Shown here: positions 42,413 through 52,058 of the stretch, piece after piece
How positions within the stretch are numbered: position 1 is the first letter of the stretch
Layout of the letters: every line of letters starts with the position of its first letter
Source: Kumtagia ephedrae
GTDB lineage: Bacteria; Pseudomonadota; Alphaproteobacteria; Rhizobiales; Rhizobiaceae
Assembly (NCBI RefSeq): GCF_003012745.1
Contig: NZ_PXYK01000012.1
Span: forward strand, 118,161 to 182,160
Reading direction: 5' to 3'
DNA length: 64,000 bases
Notes under the pieces: generated by a model
What the model was told of the DNA's origin: nothing
What the model saw: only the letters and a program-made list of their open reading frames with translations
The model's database searches: none
Made by a program: the position numbers and the translations under genes

Positions 42413-43463
42413 GCAGAGGCCCGAGCCGTCCGCGATGATGCGGGTGGCCGCGCCGGTGATCGCGGTCGTGCTGACGCTGGCGGTCGGCTCGGCGCTTTTC
42501 GCCGCGCTCGGCTACGATCCGCTGGCGACGTTGCACGCCTTCTTCGTCGCTCCGCTCAGCTCGGTCAACGGGCTGTCCGAATGGCTGCTGAAAGCCTCGC
42601 CGCTGATCCTGATCGCCTGCGGCCTGGCCGTCGGCTTTCGCGCCAATGTGTGGAACATCGGCGCCGAAGGCCAGCTCATCGCCGGCGCCATCGCCGCCTG
42701 CGGCGTCGGCCTGTTCTATCCCAATCCGGAAAGCCCGATGCTGCTGGCGCTGATGGTGCTGGCCGGCGCCTTGGCCGGCATGGCCTGGGCGGCCATCCCC
42801 GCCTTCCTCAGGGCGCGGATGAACACCAACGAGATCCTCGTCACGCTGATGCTCACCTATGTGGCGACGCTGCTGCTGTCGTGGCTGGTGCACGGGCCGT
42901 GGCGCGATCCGGCCGGCTTCAACTACCCGCAGACGGCGCTGCTGCCGGCCGCCGCCATGTTCGAGCCCTTCGACTACGCCTACCGGCTGAACCCCTCCAT
43001 TTTCCTCACCGTGGTCGCGGTGTTCCTGATGTGGCTGTTCGCCGACCGCAGCTTCATGGGCTACAAGATGTCGGTCTCCGGCGCCGCCCCGCTCGCCGCG
43101 CGCTATGCCGGCTTTCGCGAATCCTCGGCGGTGTGGATCGGCCTGCTCGCCGGCGGTGCGGCGGCCGGCATCGCCGGCATGGCCGAGGTCGCCGGCCCGC
43201 TCGGCCAGCTGTCGCCGCAGATCTCCCCGGGCTATGGCTTCGCCGCGATCATCGTCGCCTTTCTTGGCCGGCTCAACGCCTTCGGCATCGTGCTCGGCGG
43301 CCTGCTGATGTCGCTGCTCTTCCTCGGCGGCGAGGCCATCCAGATGAATCTCGGCCTGCCCTCGGCGCTGACGCGCATCTTCCAGGGCATATTGCTGTTC
43401 TTCCTGCTCGCCACCGACTTCTTCATCTTCTACCGGCTGCGCCGGCTTCCGGAGCATGCCTGA
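42396..43463 (+). CDS. BMP-type ABC transporter permease 1
   Basis: The 355-residue membrane protein of the BPD_transp_2 family has about 9-10 hydrophobic segments. Its motifs are GLAVGFRANVWNIGAEGQLIAG and GYGFAAIIVAFLGRLN, typical of the nucleoside-importer permease NupB type. A TTG start at 42396 is preferred because AAAGGGAAAG lies just upstream; an ATG at 42435 is the alternative. It overlaps the ATPase gene and is itself overlapped by the second permease (TGATG). Confidence 0.92.
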   Translation: MRFRIEQRPEPSAMMRVAAPVIAVVLTLAVGSALFAALGYDPLATLHAFFVAPLSSVNGLSEWLLKASPLILIACGLAVGFRANVWNIGAEGQLIAGAIAACGVGLFYPNPESPMLLALMVLAGALAGMAWAAIPAFLRARMNTNEILVTLMLTYVATLLLSWLVHGPWRDPAGFNYPQTALLPAAAMFEPFDYAYRLNPSIFLTVVAVFLMWLFADRSFMGYKMSVSGAAPLAARYAGFRESSAVWIGLLAGGAAAGIAGMAEVAGPLGQLSPQISPGYGFAAIIVAFLGRLNAFGIVLGGLLMSLLFLGGEAIQMNLGLPSALTRIFQGILLFFLLATDFFIFYRLRRLPEHA

Positions 43464-44383
43464 TGGACCTGTTCGTCGCCATCTTCGCCGGCACCGTCAT
43501 CGCCGCCACGCCGCTGATCTTCGCCGCGCTCGGCGAGCTGGTGGTGGAGAAATCCGGCGTGCTCAATCTCGGCGTCGAGGGCATGATGCTGATGGGGGCG
43601 GCCTTCGCCTTCTGGGCCGTCATCGCCGGCCTGCCGATGCCGGTTGCCATCCTCGCCGGCGGCCTGGCGGGTGCGGCCGCCTCGCTGCTGTTCGGCGTGC
43701 TGGCGCTCACCTTCCTCACCAACCAGTATGCCGCCGGGCTGGCGCTCGCCATCTTCGGATCGGGCGTCTCGGCCTTTCTCGGCCGCAATTTCGGCTCGGC
43801 GCCGATCGACGCGCTGAAGCGCATCCAGGTGCCCGTCCTCTCCGACATCCCGGTGATCGGGCCGATGGTCTTCCGCTTCGACCCGATGGTCTATTTCGCG
43901 ATCGCCTGCTTCCTGGTCATCACCTGGTTCCTCTACCGCACCAAGGCGGGACTGATCCTGCGCACCGTCGGCGAGTCGCCCGAGACCGCGCACGCCATCG
44001 GCTTCCCGGTCATCCGCATCCGCTATCTCGCCGTGCTGTTCGGCGGGCTGATGGCCGGCCTCGGCGGCGCCTATCTGTCGGTCGCCTACACGCCGCTCTG
44101 GGTCGAGAACATGACCGCCGGAAAAGGCTGGATCGCGCTGGCGCTGGTGGTGTTCGCCACCTGGCGGCCGCTGCGCGTGCTGCTCGGCGCCTGGCTTTTC
44201 GGCGGCATGACCATATTGCAGCTGCAGGGCCAGGCGCTCGGCATCGCGGTGCCGTCCGAGCTGCTGTCGGCGCTGCCCTACCTCGCCACCATCGCCGTGC
44301 TGGTCATCATCTCGCAGAACCGGCAGATGCTCGCCCAGCATTTTCCGGCGTCTCTGGCAAAGCCGTTCCGCCCGGCGAGCTGA
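43463..44383 (+). CDS. BMP-type ABC transporter permease 2
   Basis: The 306-residue membrane protein of the same family has the motifs GELVVEKSGVLNLGVEGMML and TNQYAAGLALAIFG and the cytoplasmic loop TVGESPETAHAIGFPV. It forms the heterodimeric channel with permease 1. The ATG overlaps the previous stop codon. It is the last gene of the importer; no deaminase or oxidase gene follows on this strand. Confidence 0.93.
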   Translation: MDLFVAIFAGTVIAATPLIFAALGELVVEKSGVLNLGVEGMMLMGAAFAFWAVIAGLPMPVAILAGGLAGAAASLLFGVLALTFLTNQYAAGLALAIFGSGVSAFLGRNFGSAPIDALKRIQVPVLSDIPVIGPMVFRFDPMVYFAIACFLVITWFLYRTKAGLILRTVGESPETAHAIGFPVIRIRYLAVLFGGLMAGLGGAYLSVAYTPLWVENMTAGKGWIALALVVFATWRPLRVLLGAWLFGGMTILQLQGQALGIAVPSELLSALPYLATIAVLVIISQNRQMLAQHFPASLAKPFRPAS

Positions 44384-44444
44384 CGTTTCTGGAGGGGTCC
44401 GCCAGCCCAACATTGCGCCGCCACGCCGGAGCGGCATGGAGCAC

Positions 44445-44675
44445 TCATTTCTTGCGCTTCAGCGGAAAGGTCGCGTCGCCTTGCTCGTCGCCGGACAGCG
44501 GGCGCGGATTGGCGCTGCTCATGCCGTCGTTCCCGGCACCCTTGTGCGAACGGACGAACTGACCCTCGGCGTCGTCCTCGACCTGCTTGCGCCGGCCATT
44601 GCCAGCCAATTGCCTCTCGACGATCTTGCGGGAGCCTTCGGCGGGATCCTGTTCGGGATGTCGGTCCTTCGGCAT
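44445..44675 (-). CDS. Small hydrophilic conserved hypothetical protein
   Basis: The 76-residue highly charged protein (MPKDRHPEQDPAEGSRKIVE, ending FPLKRKK) has no hydrophobic segment. GAAGGAGG lies 6 nt before the ATG, one of the strongest ribosome binding sites in the window, which argues for a real gene. Such proteins are annotated as hypothetical in rhizobia; a stress role is only a guess. Confidence 0.65.
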   Translation of the reverse strand: MPKDRHPEQDPAEGSRKIVERQLAGNGRRKQVEDDAEGQFVRSHKGAGNDGMSSANPRPLSGDEQGDATFPLKRKK

Positions 44676-44884
44676 GTCGAGCCTCCTTCACTGGGTGGCA
44701 TCTCTTCCAAATACGCTTGGCCTTTGCAGCGGCGTGGTCACTTCCCCAAACCTGCCCGGACGCAGAACCGTCTGGCGATTTCTTTGTTCCGGACTGGAGC
44801 GCAATCTGCCGTGTGTGGAACAAGTAAGCCGCCCCTCCGTTGCAAAGTAGAAATTGGCCAAAACGGCGGAAGCAATGGATCGAG

Positions 44885-45166
44885 ATGGATGGTTCCATCG
44901 CCGGGTTGCTTTCGCCGAAGATGTGGTTGGTGATTACGATGCTTGGGCCTTTTACGGAATTGGACAGGATCGCTCAGGACAGGGGCGAAGGGCTTCGACC
45001 TGAACTTCGGACGTTCTTCGAGCGCCTCGACGCAATCGAGACGGCAGACAACGTCGTGGCGATCGATGAGCGCCGCCGCCCTGCCGCACATGCCGCCAAG
45101 ACCGAGGCGGAGGGTTCGTCCCGCCGGCCCGGCAAGCTGCTCGCCTTCCGCCGGCGCCAGTCATGA
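44885..45166 (+). CDS. Hypothetical protein coupled to the next gene
   Basis: The 93-residue reading frame (MDGSIAGLLSPKMWLVITML, then TELDRIAQDRGEGLRPELRT) ends with the basic tail LLAFRRRQS. No strong ribosome binding site is visible, and a later ATG (MWLVITMLG) is an alternative start. Its stop overlaps the following ATG (ATGA), which suggests translational coupling and is the main support. Not recognised. Confidence 0.4.
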   Translation: MDGSIAGLLSPKMWLVITMLGPFTELDRIAQDRGEGLRPELRTFFERLDAIETADNVVAIDERRRPAAHAAKTEAEGSSRRPGKLLAFRRRQS

Positions 45167-45456
45167 CCCGCCCACCGGACAAGGAGCAGCAGCTCGAACA
45201 TCTTGCGGCGCTCGCCGATGCGCCGCCGGCCCTGCCGGACGAGCGCACCCGCAACTTTCTCGACAACTGGATCGATGCGAATGTCGTCCATGCATCGCGG
45301 GATCCCGAGGACGCGGACGTCCTGCAACGGCGCTTTCTGACCGACGCCGTCGCCGCCGGGCTGACGCTCGACGAGGTCAACGATGCCTGGCCGCGGGTCG
45401 AGCGGCGTATGGCGGAGGCGAAGCGGCGCTGGGCCGCCCGGCAGCCGTGCCGGTGA
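45163..45456 (+). CDS. DUF768-like small protein
   Basis: The 97-residue protein contains RTRNFLDNWIDANVV and RRFLTDAVAAGLTLDEVNDAWP, a pattern like the DUF768 family that is abundant in Mesorhizobium. Its function is unknown. Its ATG overlaps the stop of the preceding frame. The alkB-like gene begins 14 nt downstream on the same strand, so the three may be co-transcribed. Confidence 0.6.
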   Translation: MTRPPDKEQQLEHLAALADAPPALPDERTRNFLDNWIDANVVHASRDPEDADVLQRRFLTDAVAAGLTLDEVNDAWPRVERRMAEAKRRWAARQPCR

Positions 45457-45470
45457 CGTCAAGGCGTGCA

Positions 45471-46046
45471 ATGAGCGCCATCCAGCCGAGCTTTCTTGCC
45501 GACGACCTGCCTGACGGCTTTGCCTACCGGCCGGGTCTGATTTCGGCGGCGGAGGAGGGCGACCTCGTCGCCGGCTTCGCCCGGCTCGACCTGAAACCGT
45601 TCGAATTCCAGGGCTATCTCGGCAACCGCCGCGTCGTCACCTTCGGCCTGCGCTACGACTTCCAGGCGGGAGCGCTGCAACAGGCCGCGCCCATCCCGGA
45701 TTTCCTGCTGCCGCTGCGCGAGCGCGCCGCCGGTTTCGCCGGTCTTCCGCCGGCGGCCTTGCCGCATGTGCTGGTCACAGAATACGCGCCGGGTGCCGCG
45801 ATCGGATGGCACAGGGACCGGCCGGTCTTCGGCGACGTGATCGGCATCTCCTTCGTCTCGCCATGCCGCTTCCGGCTCCGGCGGCGTGCCGGCGCCAGGT
45901 GGCAGCGCGCCGCCGTCCTGCTGGAGCCGCGCTCGGCCTACCTGCTGCGCGGCGAGGCACGTACGGTGTGGGAGCACAGCATCCCGGCCGGCGAGGCACT
46001 GCGCTATTCCGTGACATTCAGGTCGCTGAAGCGGCCGGAAGGCTGA
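45471..46046 (+). CDS. AlkB-like 2-oxoglutarate/Fe(II) dioxygenase
   Basis: The 191-residue protein has the iron triad H114-R-D116 (GWHRDRPVF) and H169 (WEHSIP), and 2-oxoglutarate-binding arginines R178 and R184 (RYSVTFR). AlkB-family members remove methyl groups from N-alkylated bases as formaldehyde; several bacterial subgroups act on tRNA or other substrates. No ada or alkA lies beside it. Substrate not decided. Confidence 0.88.
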   Translation: MSAIQPSFLADDLPDGFAYRPGLISAAEEGDLVAGFARLDLKPFEFQGYLGNRRVVTFGLRYDFQAGALQQAAPIPDFLLPLRERAAGFAGLPPAALPHVLVTEYAPGAAIGWHRDRPVFGDVIGISFVSPCRFRLRRRAGARWQRAAVLLEPRSAYLLRGEARTVWEHSIPAGEALRYSVTFRSLKRPEG

Positions 46047-46138
46047 TGGCACGGTTGAGCACGCCGTTCGGGCTGTTGCGTGCATCCCTTCACCGGCCGA
46101 GCCGGCGGCCAGTGATCACGCTCTTATATCGGATATCC

Positions 46139-47659
46139 TCAGGTTCCGCAGAAGGTCTGCAAAACCCGCTCGTGCTGCTGCGGCGGCAGCGCGTAGGCGG
46201 CGCGTTCCGGCTGCTCGTCGAACGGCCGGATGATGACTTCCAGCAGTTCCTCGAAAGGCCGGAAGTCGCCGCCCTCGACGGCCGCCTTGATCACCGCCTC
46301 GACACGGTGGTTGCGCGGGATGTATTTCGGGTTGGTTGACAGCATCACCTTGCGGCGCTCGGCGGTTTGCGTCGGTTCCTGCGCCAGCCGCTGCCGCCAG
46401 CGCTCGGCCCAGTCCTGAAATTCCTTCGGCTCGGCGAAGAGGCGTCCGACGGAATCCTCGCCGGCAGACCCGTCGATCTCGTCGGCCAGTCCCCGGAAGG
46501 TCAGCATGAAATCGGCCTGGTTGCTCGCCATGATCGCCAGAAGATCGCTGACGAGTTGCAGGTCGCCGTCCTGGTCGGCAAGCAGTCCGAGCTTCAGCCG
46601 CCAGCCGTGGTGGAAGGTCGCGTCATAGGCCGACTGGAACGTCTTCAGCGCGCCCTCGGCCATCCGGACCGCCTCGTCCTGGTCGTCGTTGAGCAGCGGC
46701 AGCAGCGTCTCGGCGAAGCGTGTCAGGTTCCAGGCGGCGATACGCGGCTGGTTGGCATAGGCATAGCGGCCCTGCATGTCGATCGAGCTGAACACCGTGC
46801 CGGGATGGTACTCGTCCATGAAGGCGCACGGGCCGTAATCGATCGTCTCGCCGGAGATCGTCATGTTGTCGGTGTTCATCACGCCGTGGATGAAGCCGAC
46901 CAGCATCCAGCGCGCGACCAGGTCGGCCTGCACGGCGATCACCTTCTCCAGCAGGGCGAGATAAGGCTGCTCGCGCTCCGCCAGGTCCGGGAAATGCCGG
47001 CCGATGGCGTGGTCGGCCAGAATCCTGATCGCCTCCACGTCCTGCCGCACGGCGAAATACTGGAACGTGCCGATGCGGATATGGCTCGCCGCGACGCGCG
47101 CCAGCACCGCGCCGGGCAGCGGCGTCTCGCGATAGACCGGATCGCCGGTCGCCACGGCGGCAAGCGTGCGCGTCGTCGGGATGCCGAGCGCCGCCATCGC
47201 CTCGCTGACGACATATTCGCGCAGCACCGGGCCCACGGCGGCGCGCCCGTCGCCGCCGCGCGAGAAAAGCGTCCGTCCGGAACCCTTGAGCTGCAGGTCG
47301 CGCCGCTTGCCGGACGTGTCGATGACCTCGCCGATCAGCAGCGCCCGGCCGTCGCCGAGCTGCGGCACGAAATTGCCGAACTGGTGGCCGGCATAGGCCT
47401 GGGCGATCGGCTCGGCGCTCGCCGGGAAGCCGTTGCCGGCCAGCATGCCGATTCCGTCCGGGCTTTCCAGCCAGGCGGCATCGAGCCCGAGTTCCGCCGC
47501 CAGGGGCCGGTTGACGCGGATCAGCTTCGGCGCCGATACCGGATTGTCGGCGGGACGGGCGAAGAACCGGTCCGGCAGCCGCGCATAGCTGTTGTCGAAG
47601 ACGGGCGGACCGGCTTGCGCCCGTGCCTCGGTCCGTCTCGCCGCCATCGGTTCCGCCAT
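46139..47659 (-). CDS. selO: Protein adenylyltransferase SelO (YdiU)
   Basis: The 506-residue pseudokinase-fold protein AMPylates protein hydroxyl groups, a role tied to redox homeostasis. Conserved blocks seen are AQAYAGHQFGNFVPQLGDGRA, QLKGSGRTLFSRGGDGRA, GFIHGVMNTDNMTISGETIDYGPCAF and NPKYIPRNH. The C-terminal cysteine (QTFCGT) corresponds to the conserved end of bacterial SelO. Start 47659 is chosen over upstream codons on family length. Single gene, divergent from the phosphoesterase. Confidence 0.94.
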   Translation of the reverse strand: MAEPMAARRTEARAQAGPPVFDNSYARLPDRFFARPADNPVSAPKLIRVNRPLAAELGLDAAWLESPDGIGMLAGNGFPASAEPIAQAYAGHQFGNFVPQLGDGRALLIGEVIDTSGKRRDLQLKGSGRTLFSRGGDGRAAVGPVLREYVVSEAMAALGIPTTRTLAAVATGDPVYRETPLPGAVLARVAASHIRIGTFQYFAVRQDVEAIRILADHAIGRHFPDLAEREQPYLALLEKVIAVQADLVARWMLVGFIHGVMNTDNMTISGETIDYGPCAFMDEYHPGTVFSSIDMQGRYAYANQPRIAAWNLTRFAETLLPLLNDDQDEAVRMAEGALKTFQSAYDATFHHGWRLKLGLLADQDGDLQLVSDLLAIMASNQADFMLTFRGLADEIDGSAGEDSVGRLFAEPKEFQDWAERWRQRLAQEPTQTAERRKVMLSTNPKYIPRNHRVEAVIKAAVEGGDFRPFEELLEVIIRPFDEQPERAAYALPPQQHERVLQTFCGT

Positions 47660-47759
47660 GGGCCTGCTTTCCAATTGAGCCGTGCCTCTAGATAACAGGC
47701 TCCTGCCCGGATCGTTCAATCGATCCGCCTGTTCCTAATATAGGCCATGAGGCGCAGAC

Positions 47760-48269
47760 ATGCTCTTCTTCACGAGCGACACGCATTTCGGCGACCCGCG
47801 CATCCTCAGGATCGATCGCAGGCCGTTCGCCTCGCTTGCCGCGCATGACGAGGCGCTGGTCGGGCTGTGGAACGAGACCGTGGGGCCGGACGACGAGCTC
47901 TGGCATCTCGGCGACTTCGCCCTCGACGGCAAGGGCCGCGTCGATGCGCTGCTGTCGCGGCTCAACGGCCGCAAGCATCTGATCGTCGGCAACAATGACG
48001 GCGCCGAGACCACCGGCGCGGCCGGCTGGGCGAGCGTGCAGCACTATGCCGAGCTCAGGATCGACGGCCATCACCTGATCCTCTGCCACTATCCCTTCCG
48101 CACCTGGAACCAGATCGGCAGGAAGTCGATCGACCTGCACGGCCATTCGCACGGCCGGCTGAAACCGCTCACCCGCCAGTACGATGTGGGTGTCGATGCC
48201 CGGGATTTCCGGCCGGTGACGCTGGGCGAGATCCTGGCGTCGCGGGGGAGGCGACGAAAAGCGGAATGA
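47760..48269 (+). CDS. Calcineurin-like metallophosphoesterase
   Basis: The 169-residue protein has the five metal-binding blocks: SDTHFGD, HLGDF, VGNND (GNHD variant with N for H), CHYPF and GHSHG. It is a short cytoplasmic phosphoesterase without extra domains, close to the small rhizobial group found alone. The asparagine in the third block is common in this subgroup. Substrate unknown. Convergent with aroA. Confidence 0.87.
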   Translation: MLFFTSDTHFGDPRILRIDRRPFASLAAHDEALVGLWNETVGPDDELWHLGDFALDGKGRVDALLSRLNGRKHLIVGNNDGAETTGAAGWASVQHYAELRIDGHHLILCHYPFRTWNQIGRKSIDLHGHSHGRLKPLTRQYDVGVDARDFRPVTLGEILASRGRRRKAE

Positions 48270-48313
48270 GGATGGCGGGACGGCGACGATCCAGGAGCCG
48301 GTGACGGCGACCG

Positions 48314-49729
<1,416 letters not shown>

Positions 49730-49871
49730 CTAACACAGCCTGGCGCGATGGTCATCCCCTCGCCGAATGCGCCCGAAAGCGAGGCTTTCCAGAGAAAAGC
49801 CGGAGATTTTTTGGCTTTGACAGGTCAAGGAACTGCGGTTATGGGGTCCGTTCTTTCTGACGAGGCTAACC

Positions 49872-50252
49872 GTGGCAAAATCCGAACTCGGTACAAAACG
49901 CATAGACCCGGAAACGGGCCGGAAGTTCTACGATCTGAACAAGGATCCGATCGTTTCCCCCTACACCGGCAAGGCCTATCCGCTTTCCTATTTCGAGAGC
50001 GCCGGCAGCAAGACGGTGGAGGAAGAGGAGGTCGAGGAGCGCGAAGTCGATTCCGAGGACGAGAGCCCGGAAGTCGTTTCGCTCGAGGAGGCCGATGACG
50101 AGGCGAAGGGCGGCGACGACCTTCCCGATCTCGGCGACGACGAAGTCGATCTCGGCGACGACGACGAGGCCGATGTGTTCCTCGAGGACGAAGAGGAAGA
50201 CGGCGACGACGTCACCGGCATCGTCGGCGTCGGCGACGACGACGAGAATTGA
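49872..50252 (+). CDS. TIGR02300 family acidic protein
   Basis: The 126-residue protein has a GTG start with GAGG 9 nt upstream. The N-terminal third carries the family signature (ELGTKRIDPETGRKFYDLN, DPIVSPYTGKAYP), which looks like a zinc-ribbon remnant. The last 80 residues are almost entirely D/E, giving an extremely acidic tail. Function unknown. It lies between aroA and tRNA-Ala, the usual place in Hyphomicrobiales. Confidence 0.9.
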   Translation: MAKSELGTKRIDPETGRKFYDLNKDPIVSPYTGKAYPLSYFESAGSKTVEEEEVEEREVDSEDESPEVVSLEEADDEAKGGDDLPDLGDDEVDLGDDDEADVFLEDEEEDGDDVTGIVGVGDDDEN

Positions 50253-50291
50253 GAAGCGCGGGCTGCGGCCTGGCGCCGCGGCCCGAACAAA

Positions 50292-50345
50292 AAGCCTCGA
50301 AGAGAGGCTTGATCTTGAACGATGGCGGCGCTAGAAGCCGCCATC
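50292..50345 (+). terminator. Two stem-loops after the TIGR02300 gene
   Basis: AAGCCTC/GAGGCTT (50292-50310, 5-nt loop) and GATGGCGGC/GCCGCCATC (50321-50345, 7-nt loop) follow the stop codon and precede the tRNA gene by 60 nt. They are likely transcription-end structures. Confidence 0.6.
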
Positions 50346-50406
50346 ACGACGGTCCCTCGGGATCGTTCCCACGCCCGCCACGGGCGCCGGCCTTGGCCGG
50401 AAAGAC

Positions 50407-50482
50407 GGGGCCATAGCTCAGCTGGGAGAGCGCCTGCATGGCATGCAGGAGGTCAGCGGTTCGATCCCGCTTGGCTCCACCA
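50407..50482 (+). tRNA. tRNA-Ala (anticodon GGC)
   Basis: The 76-nt cloverleaf has acceptor GGGGCCA/TGGCTCC, anticodon stem CCTGC/GCAGG enclosing ATGGCAT (anticodon GGC), T-loop TTCGATC between AGCGG and CCGCT, and an encoded CCA end. No integrase or direct repeat marks it as an insertion site in this window. Confidence 0.96.
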
Positions 50483-50700
50483 ACTCTTTTTCCAGACGAC
50501 TTTTCCCGCAAGCCATCGGTTTTTCGCGACGAACAGGCGGATTTTTATCCGCAGACACGCTGGAAATCGGGACTGTTTGGCCGATTTCCGACGCAGGTTT
50601 TCTCCTGGAGAGCCTCGCTCCGCCTGGCTTGGTCGACGCAATGGTCGGAGCAAGCGACCGGGCTGCTATCCAGGCCGCGCCCAGGACTGAGCTGCTTGGA

Positions 50701-51057
50701 TCAGCCGCCGGCCTTCGCCTTTCCCTCGACATGCGTGCCGGTATCGGCGGAGCCCTGCTTCGCGCTGCTGACCATGTGATCGAACATCGCGTACCAGATC
50801 TGCTTCGGATCGACCGCGCCGGCGGCTTGCGGGTCCATGGCCAGGAGCGCCTCGCGGCCGGCCGCCAGCATGGCGGCGTCGGGTTCCCGCAGATGGCCGA
50901 TCGCCGCCGACAGGCGCTGCATGGCCTCCTGCCGCCGCATCCGCGCATAGTCGCCATAAGCCGCCTTCATGCCGGCGTCCGATCCCGCCGTTTCCCGGAA
51001 GGCGAATGGGTCGAGCTCGCCTGCCGCCTGTTCGAGCGCTGTCGTCGTCTTGGTCAT
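50701..51057 (-). CDS. Conserved hypothetical protein, second of a two-gene unit
   Basis: The 118-residue, mostly helical hydrophilic protein (MTKTTTALEQAAGELDPFAF, then YARMRRQEAMQRLSAAIGHL) has no signal or membrane segment. It starts 3 nt after the stop of the upstream gene, so the pair is one transcript. The composition suggests a small cytosolic adaptor, but I do not recognise it. Confidence 0.65.
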   Translation of the reverse strand: MTKTTTALEQAAGELDPFAFRETAGSDAGMKAAYGDYARMRRQEAMQRLSAAIGHLREPDAAMLAAGREALLAMDPQAAGAVDPKQIWYAMFDHMVSSAKQGSADTGTHVEGKAKAGG

Positions 51058-51060
51058 CTG

Positions 51061-51420
51061 CTACCCCGCGTATTCCTTCGACCCGGTCCGGCGCCGTTCC
51101 GGCGGGTCCTCGCGCCATGCGAGCGGCAGCGAGGTCCTATCCTCCATCCGGTCGACATGCCAGGCGCTCATGAGCACGCGGCGGCCCTCGGCCATATCGA
51201 TCTCCCGGCAGGCGGTGAGCTCCGGATAACCCCACCAGTCGGCATGGTCACCGGCCGCCTCCATGGCAAGCCGTCTCGCCTCGGCTTCGCCTTCCGCCAG
51301 TAGAATGAAAGAAATCACATCGAGAAACGGGTCGAAACGCCCACGCATGATGGTGTCGAATACATCCATGTACTCTTCATCAGGCTCTCCCGAGAGCACC
51401 GACACCATGAAAAGCTTCAT
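51061..51420 (-). CDS. Conserved hypothetical protein, first of a two-gene unit
   Basis: The 119-residue protein begins MKLFMVSVLSGEPDEEYMDV and includes FILLAEGEAEARRLAMEAAGDHADWWG. The pattern of an opening beta strand and EAEARRLA helix recalls small stress or regulatory ferredoxin-like folds. No catalytic motif is visible. The 236 nt upstream to 51656 contains the promoter region and nothing else recognisable. Confidence 0.65.
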   Translation of the reverse strand: MKLFMVSVLSGEPDEEYMDVFDTIMRGRFDPFLDVISFILLAEGEAEARRLAMEAAGDHADWWGYPELTACREIDMAEGRRVLMSAWHVDRMEDRTSLPLAWREDPPERRRTGSKEYAG

Positions 51421-51656
51421 CTTTCCTCCCGCCGGCAGCGTCTGGCTGCCCGCAGATGACCAACGCTATTGGGAAGCGATGAAAAGAGCAACTAATTTTG
51501 TATGAACCGTGAACGTGCCGGCTCCTTGGCGAACCGCCGCGACATGCGCGATCGAGCCCGTCATGCGGCCGCCACGCAATAGGCGATCAAACTTGCGCTG
51601 GCAAGGAACAAGGGCGCGTCTGCCTCATTTCCGAACGACAGGACGGAGCGAAGAAG

Positions 51657-51962
51657 ATGGCGAACACCATTACCCTCACCGACCACGATGCGATCCGCGA
51701 TTGGGCGGCGGCGCGTGCCGGCTCTCCGGCGCTCATCGATACCTCCACGGAGGGCGGGATGCAGCCCATGCTGGCCATCGTGTTCGACCAGGCGGCCTAT
51801 CAGGACCAGGACCGGCCGGAACGGCCGGAGAACGCCGGCGGCCGCGAACTCGTCGAGTGGGAGGAGTGGCTCAGGCTGTTCGACGAGCGATCCCTGGCGC
51901 TTGTCGTGGCCGAAGACACGCCGGGCCTTCGCGAGAGCTTCTACGAACTCGTCCGCCAATAG
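51657..51962 (+). CDS. Conserved hypothetical protein
   Basis: The 101-residue acidic soluble protein (MANTITLTDHDAIRDWAAAR, ending LRESFYELVRQ) is preceded by GAAGAAG. Its WAAARAGSPALI segment resembles short rhizobial proteins annotated only as hypothetical. The sugar dehydrogenase gene begins 96 nt downstream on the same strand. Confidence 0.65.
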   Translation: MANTITLTDHDAIRDWAAARAGSPALIDTSTEGGMQPMLAIVFDQAAYQDQDRPERPENAGGRELVEWEEWLRLFDERSLALVVAEDTPGLRESFYELVRQ

Positions 51963-52058
51963 GTCCAAACGCGCCGTCCGGGCGCTTTGCGGCCCGCGGC
52001 GCCATCCCGGCTGTGTCCGACGTGCCGGGCACAGCCACTGGCTCAAAGGATTTCGCCC

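Noticed and set aside
50407..50482. tRNA-Ala as attachment site of an integrated element
   Set aside because: No integrase gene, and I found no repeat of the tRNA 3' end elsewhere in the window.
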